This document shows, one piece after another, positions 57,725 through 64,000 of a DNA stretch of 64,000 nucleotides. Made by a program: the position numbers and the translations under genes. The DNA is taken from NCBI GenBank assembly GCA_037389465.1, contig JAZARR010000164.1, positions 1,911,001 to 1,975,000 on the forward strand, in the 5' to 3' direction. Under the pieces are notes generated by a model, which saw nothing but the letters and a program-made list of their open reading frames with translations, did no database searches and was not told the DNA's origin. Source of the DNA: Baylisascaris procyonis. Taxonomy: Eukaryota > Nematoda > Chromadorea > Rhabditida > Ascarididae. Every line of letters begins with the position of its first letter. Within the stretch, counting starts at the first letter, position 1.

Positions 57725-58124
57725 TTAACTGCAAACAGATATCGAGAGGTTCTTTGTCTGTATGATCTCTTTTGGGAGCAAGTTCCGCTCAAGTACAGTT
57801 CTATAGGCAGAGGAGATCGGAACCTCTTTTCGCACAATAGTTTTACTCTCCACATGTAAGAGGTATACTGTAAAACGAGATACGATCAGGATATACGAAA
57901 AATAGTGTAGAATGAGACATTAGGAAAATAGCCCTTTAAAATCTTGTAGCAAATTCATTTTTTTGAGATTTGAGCAAATGTTTCGAGCCTATGTTTATAA
58001 GACGGTTGAAATGGTCCCAAATACGATATGCGGAATCTCTAACAGTATATGGGGACCAAATGGGAGTACACTCCTCCAAGATTGGCTGAGAGTATGTTAC
58101 AAAAAATTGTCGGTAAAGTTCCAA
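57725..58124 (-). mobile_element. CR1/jockey-like LINE remnant (C-terminus of RT ORF)
   Basis: On the - strand LELYRQFFVTYSQPILEECT then PIWSPYTVRD resembles the post-RT segment 'LYK...PILEYCSPVWSPY..KDI' of CR1/jockey-clade LINEs. Further on, AYRTVLERNLLPKEIIQTK then NLSIS matches the terminal '...LPxEI...KNLxxFK' part, ending at TAA 57727-57725. A stop and frame change in between show decay. Only the last ~130 codons remain. Confidence 0.6.
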
Positions 58125-59169
58125 GCATCTGAAATATTGTTTGTTGGAAGATCACAGAAAAGAACAAAAAAAATTATAGAGGTGAAAGAAGAGGCAGTAA
58201 TATTTGCTATGTTTCAGTTTCGGCAGTGCGCAAAGAAGACAACATCGACTCTTCAATGAAGAACGACACAGGCTCCTCATTAAAGAAAGAACCACACACG
58301 ATAAGCAGTCGAAAAATGCCAAAGACAGAGAGAGCGATGCAGTTTGGGCGTGCCATCAAACTCCCGAAATCTTCCCCCAGTGGGTTCCATAAAAAATTGT
58401 TCTTCAACAACGTTTTACCCTCAAAACTGACTGCGATTATTTTTTATGCATACTGGAGATTTCAAACGGGAATCCTGCTTTATTTAATGCACTGCATTGA
58501 TTTCGAATAGAGAAGTTGGGACTATCGAAAGTGAGTGCATTAGTTGCATTGGAATTCTCGTGACGTTCTCGAACATGAAACTACTTTGAAAAGCAGGGCG
58601 TCCTTTGGGTTAAAAAAACATTGTTTGACAGGATTTGTGCTAAAAGTTTTGGCATCCTACAGAATTTCATTGCAAAAGGAACCTTGCATTCCCGTCAGAG
58701 ACTGTTTTATGTGTTTCATTTAGGTTCTGGGCATAGTCTGAAGGTGAAAGTGTAAAGAATTTCCGGTCTTTTCAGTAAAAACCCTTCTATACTGAAACTA
58801 TGGAAAAACAGTACATGCACATGCGTTCGCTATGCAACTGGAGCCGAAACCGCACGATTTCTGAGAGAAGCAGAGAATTCACAAAATTAAACATTCATAT
58901 CCACTCATTATACCACACTGTATGTATTTAAAATACTGGTAGCATACCCTTCGGTACCTTGCTCCGAGTTAGTGGGAATGCCTTTTGCCTATCTTCCACA
59001 AAGAGCAAAGCTTTTTAGGTTTCCGAGGAGAGCTATTAATCTTTGAACCTTTATCCTTTTCAATATGCCCTCAGTTAATGATATCTTATCATATTCTATT
59101 CTACGTTAAGAAGAAAAGGACATTCATAGGGAGAAAGCCAGGCCAATGCAGCAAGAAGAGAAAAAAGCA

Positions 59170-59170
<1 letters not shown>
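58125..59170. other. Gene-poor stretch
   Basis: Nothing recognised. The + strand frame 58226-58510 is open for 94 codons but shows no domain or splice evidence. Confidence 0.5.

Positions 59171-59255
<85 letters not shown>
59171..59255. repeat. (TA)n microsatellite, about 84 bp
   Basis: An uninterrupted TA array between GAAAAAAGCAG and TTCCCGCTAG. Confidence 0.97.
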
Positions 59256-59257
<2 letters not shown>

Positions 59258-61000
59258 CCGCTAGAGTTGTATAATGGCACAGTAACAATAGGACTAACGA
59301 ATAGCCAAGCAGCGTCCCTCACTCGTTTGTGTGCATACAGAAATTACGATCAGAACAATATTATAACCTCTAATGTAGGAATGAAAAATTGTTGCAAAAG
59401 TGAGTAGGCGAGACTGAAAATAGAATTAGGCATACGCAGCTGCAAAAGAAATAAGAACTAACAAGAGATGAAAAGAAATGGAAAGAAAAACTATGACATG
59501 TAACTAAATAATGTGGTATTATCAATATTACTGATAAATATATTAATAATATAAATCTGTAGTGCAGTGAATTAAAATAACTTGGAAATGTTGGTAAGTA
59601 TATCGTACGAAACATTATTAGAAATAACTGTGCACTAATGCACTAATGAAACGTTGGTAAAATTGGAAATGATCCTAATTAGTATAGAAAAAGCTGGAAT
59701 GCCCATTAATATCAGCTGTGTAGCAACAACACACTCGATGATTATCGTTACTACCCTGGATTTGCACTCAGGTGATACTGCTTTTTTGGGTGACAGTTAG
59801 AGTGGATGACAAAATGCTTTTTTAGAAGAGAACTAGTCCCCGCCACTAAACGTCTCGTTTAGAGCGTTTATGGTTGAATAATTAACCCCAACATCCATAT
59901 CTATTACTAACAATAACAGTCTCCTATTTAGTTTTTTTCAGCTGTTTTTTTTTCAATCCTTCCAAGGAAAACAATTTTTCACTCATGTTTCATACATAAA
60001 TCAGACGCTGCGCGCATCTGTCCACTTGAGACATCGGGCGGTGAGATCGCATGCAAGATAAAATGTTTGAAAAATTTCCTAGACAAATAGCACTATAGTG
60101 AGGAAAAATACTGTACGCGTTTACGCTCACTGTCGCAGTAAATGCAAGCAAAGAAACACGCAAAATGGCATGCATTTGTTGCAACGGCTTGTGCATTCTT
60201 CTCACCTGAACGGCCAAATGAAACATTTGAAACAGTGGCCACTTATTTTCGCTTAATCCAGCTCTCCATACACATCGTTCACTACAGATTCGTTTTTCTG
60301 TGTTCTGAGCACCGATAACGAAAATGCAATTAACAGGAAACATTCGTTTTTCTTGAACATAGTTTCATTAAAGCGCTAATTAATATCATAGTCACAGAGC
60401 GGCATGAACAACCTTAACAGTCACTTGCAACAGGTTGTATCCGAAGAGCATTCCACAATGATTGAATCTATTTCCGTCTGTTGTTGCGTCACCAAAACGT
60501 TTTTACACTTAAAGGTTTATTGATGTGACCTGTTAGCAGAATTTTATAATACATCAAACACATCCTTGTGTTCGTTTTTCTCATGAATTATCTTCGTTTT
60601 ATATATAGGCGTCTTTTCTGATTTTCTTCGAATATTGCTTCCGCTCTCCCTTTTTTTTCACATGCATAAATGTATAAGAATTGATATGTGAACAATGGCC
60701 CAGATATCTGTTGACTGAGTAAACATATCAAATAGTTTTGAAGGATGCACTCAGCGCTGAAAGAATACTCCGAGAGTTTAGAATTTCTTTCCCACTCTTC
60801 TCATCCTTTTGGAAGAATATTCGCACCTATAAATTCCTATATTTCATGAATACTTCTCAATGTGATAGTCATGCTATTTGCCTTGATTAATGTGGATGTT
60901 CCTTGCACAATGATGGTACAATTATCTTTTCATACATTTCTGAAAAATTTAAAACGCATTAAAGCAAGTCTATACTTGCGCAGGTTGTGTGCGTGCACCT
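59256..61000. other. Gene-poor stretch
   Basis: Nothing recognised. A 117-codon - strand open frame at 59990-60343 has no family similarity and no start/splice support. Confidence 0.5.
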
Positions 61001-61205
61001 CCGCATTTGCATGTGTGCATTTGAAAGTGCGTGTGTGCGCAATGTGCAGGCATGTGTGTATAAGTGTATTGTGTGCACCCGTGCACGCGTGTGCGTGTGT
61101 GTGCACGTGCATGTGTATGCGCATATGTGTGTATGTGTGTGTGTGTGTGTGTGCGTATAAAAGCGTGCACATATGACATATGTTTGTGTGTCTGCTTGCA
61201 TATAT
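61001..61205. repeat. Degenerate (GT)n-rich tract
   Basis: About 200 bp of alternating purine-pyrimidine sequence: GTGTGCGCAATGTGCAGGC, GTGCACGCGTGTGCGTGTGT and a pure (TG)10-11 core at about 61129-61152. Cys/Val and His/Thr open frames on both strands are repeat artefacts. Such tracts can adopt Z-DNA. Confidence 0.85.
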
Positions 61206-64000
61206 GTATGCGCAACCAGCTGGATTGCAACATGCCAAAAGAACGAATCTTCCGTAGATTTAGTCAGGTACGAGCGATCGGCTCGGTTAAAATAAGTACG
61301 AACATTTTATTCGAAGAAAATCATGAAACTAGTCGAGCGAATGAGGTTTCGTAAAGACACGTATCACGTCAGCTGCTTTGGTTCACTTTTCCGCTTGTCA
61401 TTAATTTTACATCTCTTTGGACCTTTCTGATTTGAATTTACCCTTCGGTAATAGAGGGTAAAAATTTCTTCCTTCATTCCTCCTTTCATCGGAGGATGAA
61501 GGAGAGCAGGACACTCCAAGCACGAGTAGGTGAAGTAATAGCTGCTTTAGGATAAACCAAACGTCAGTCACGAGTCAATGCGTTGTGGCCTGCCGGATAT
61601 ATAAATAAACTACAAAAAAAGTGTTGCCAAAAGAAAATGTTTTGAGTGAGTAGCCTATAGCTATCAAAGGTTCATTTATATGTAAACAAATCGTCCGCAT
61701 TACTGAAATATGGCCATTCTTTTGCACTTACGGTGTTGATAACGAAGCTTAACATGACCCCTAAGGTATCGTAGGCGCCTCATTGTCGGTGCTCAAGGCA
61801 GAAATGGGCCATTTCGATGCCATTACTAATGCCTTCTGTCAGTTCAAACTTTTCTTGCTCACCGTTTTCATCTTCCTTTCATAACCCACAGTTCTTATTT
61901 ATGCTCTTTTCATATCGCTTCAGGGAGTGACTATTGACATCTTAATCAGCTTATCATTCGTTATTTTTAGGACAAGAACACAGTGCATTCTTGTGGACAA
62001 CGCTTGCGCTTATGACGCGATTGATTTGAAACGCGTTTTTGGGCTGTTGCAGCCAAAAATTATCATAAAATATGAGTTGCATTCATCAATACTTCGAATT
62101 TTGATGCACTCAACTCAAAAAGTATTTTTACGCATTCGATGAAATCAATAACGTAAGCCTTTGATGCAGTACTAAAAAATGCACTGAAAAGTTGAAAAAG
62201 ACGAAGATTTCTTTTGAGAGTTCATCACAACGTTTCACTTCCATCATAGTTGAAGTGCTGAATTTTTCCAGTATAGTAAGCGTAAAAGTTAGCTGAACGT
62301 TATGTTTAACGCCATGAACGGGAATGAAATAATGCTTTTTTAAGTGATACGACTCTAATGTCTAGCACTATTTAGCCAATATCTTTTCTACAAGATGCGA
62401 TCATAAAACTTGCAAAAGGAATCAGCGAAGGGTACGGAAGGCACGAGGTAAGTCAAGGTTGAAAACGAGATAAGTAATGCGCTGCAGTAGACAGTGAATG
62501 CTGAATACTAAAATTGTGGAGGAATATTTCGCATCTATGATATGTATAGAAAACGAAATTATATCGGGGTATTTTCACAGAATTGCTCATGTTTGAAGAG
62601 TGCTCAACAGCGTTTTAAACAAATTGGCAAGCTCCGTACTTAGAATTTTATGATGCCACTGAAAAATATCAGCAGAACCCTCAAAGTTCAGAAACGTGTT
62701 AATTAGTACAGAGAGTGTCGACGTGAAAAACTTGATATGCAAATTCCATGGAAGTGATGACTCTTCCCCAAGAAGCGAAGAGGAAACAATAACTCTTTTT
62801 TCTTTTGATTGTTCAAATGACGTCTAATTTCTTTACCCAGATGGTGCCAAGAATCTGTCCAGCTTTTGGTTGGCGATATGTGGCCGTAGCTGGTACGTAT
62901 ATTCTATCGTTTTAACGACAGCTGCCGTAATAACATCATGGAAGATCGACGCGGGTGAGCGTCAGAACAAAAATATTGAATGCAACAATCGCTTCTAACG
63001 TTTACACCTGGATGATTTTCACAGCAATTGAGGTATGGGATGGGGAAAGATCGGGAACTGAACAATGAAAATGGAGAAGTATGCTGGAGCAGTGAATTAG
63101 GACAATAAAATTCGTCTCTTATTTCCCATCTTTATGAAAATTAATTTTAAAGGTAAAAATGCCAAAGGTAACATTCCAGGGGACTTTATCGCTAACACTG
63201 ATATAACCAGCAACACTGATAACCTAATACATCAGTTTTAATGACATACAACGTAATTTCATAAAATTTACTGTCAATAGGAAATTGACCTTCTTTTCTT
63301 GAAATAAATGTTCATAGCCCATACAAATACTTTTGTTCTTTTTGGCGCAGTTGCGCCAGTGTGTATGTTTCTCATTTCCAAGCTTTTTTCAAACACCCGC
63401 CCAAAGAAACAATTAACGTCTGGTTGATGCATAGAAAGGCTTCAACTAAAAATCACGATCGAAGAGAGAGATGAGTGCTTCACAATAATTAAAAATTCAT
63501 TTCTACTTTTCAACACCAACAATTCCTTTTAAACAGTCGAAAAGTTTTCTTCCCACTTAAAAGTGAAATAAAGAAGGATCTTTTTCAGAATTATTCGTTT
63601 CTCTCTTTTTTGCATTTAATTCGAGATTTACAAGAACTTGACATTCATCAAGTCCCATTTGAGTTCATCAAGACATCGTTTCTAATTTATTTTGATTTGG
63701 TCATTCATAAGCGTTGCAGAAACTATCAGCTCTGACGTGTTGACAGAAAATTCTATACTTTGAGTAACATTAAAAAAAAAACATCGAAAGACGAGAAGTG
63801 AGAAATTAAAGGCAAAAAACAATGAAAACAGATGTCAAAATTGGCTATTGCAACTGTGGCAAATAAGTGCAACAGTATATAAGCAGCTATTATACTCACT
63901 TACTGCCTTGTTGCAAACAGAAGGATGGTTCATCCTGGTCACTATGCGCAATGGGAAATGTTCGGAAAGAGCTGTTTTTAATGGGAAAATAAAGCTAGTT
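61206..64000. other. Gene-poor stretch to window end
   Basis: No recognised gene. Two exon-like + strand segments are noted: an open frame after acceptor ATTTTTAG at 61970 (TRTQCILVDNACAYDAIDLK), and 62842-62895 between acceptor TTTACCCAG and donor CTG|GTACGT. Neither product is recognised and they cannot be joined reliably. Confidence 0.45.

Noticed and set aside
60930..61354. Cys/Val-rich and His/Thr-rich proteins
   Set aside because: They are translations of the GT-rich tract on opposite strands. No start or domain supports them.

Overview
This window looks like eukaryotic, most probably nematode, nuclear DNA. It is AT-rich, with split genes, long introns and few genes. Splice acceptors are short TTTCAG/TTTNAG-type sites without long polypyrimidine tracts, and 5'-truncated RTE-like LINEs and long (TA)n arrays are present. 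No species is claimed. There are no operons, ribosome binding sites or CRISPR arrays.

Left part (1-11531, + strand): the 3' portion of the gene for the second-largest subunit of RNA polymerase I (RPA2/POLR1B; rpoa-2 in worms). It enters the window mid-exon. Twelve exons chain in phase through the active-site region, hybrid-binding region and C-terminal clamp/zinc region to the stop codon, giving 644 residues. One intron appears to be GC-AG. Intron 8 holds a perfect 29-bp inverted repeat and, 36 bp away, a degraded tRNA-Lys(UUU)-like sequence on the opposite strand.

Middle (14536-23656, - strand): a PfkB-family ribokinase gene convergent with the polymerase gene. Six phase-compatible exons give about 292 residues, with both family signatures. 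The 5' exon encoding roughly the first 20-25 residues was not found. The 3-kb gap between the two 3' ends contains several open, exon-like segments that could not be joined into a gene model.

Right part (about 23.7-64 kb): no conventional gene was recognised. It holds a GC-rich island just upstream of the ribokinase exons, (TA)n arrays up to about 145 bp, a nested palindrome, a tRNA-like element running into (TA)51, two remnants of one RTE-like LINE family (one with a FADD-to-FADG active-site change, the other with an AAAT-type tail), a CR1-like LINE remnant, a GT-rich tract and several short tandem duplications. A few isolated open segments are listed at low confidence.

The polymerase I subunit (rRNA synthesis in the nucleolus) and ribokinase (ribose salvage) have no evident functional link beyond adjacency. 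No convincing new multi-gene system was found. The best leads are the hairpin/tRNA-like pair, the structured repeat cluster at 36.1-37.7 kb, the GC-rich island at 24.1 kb and the possible gene at 11.8-14 kb.
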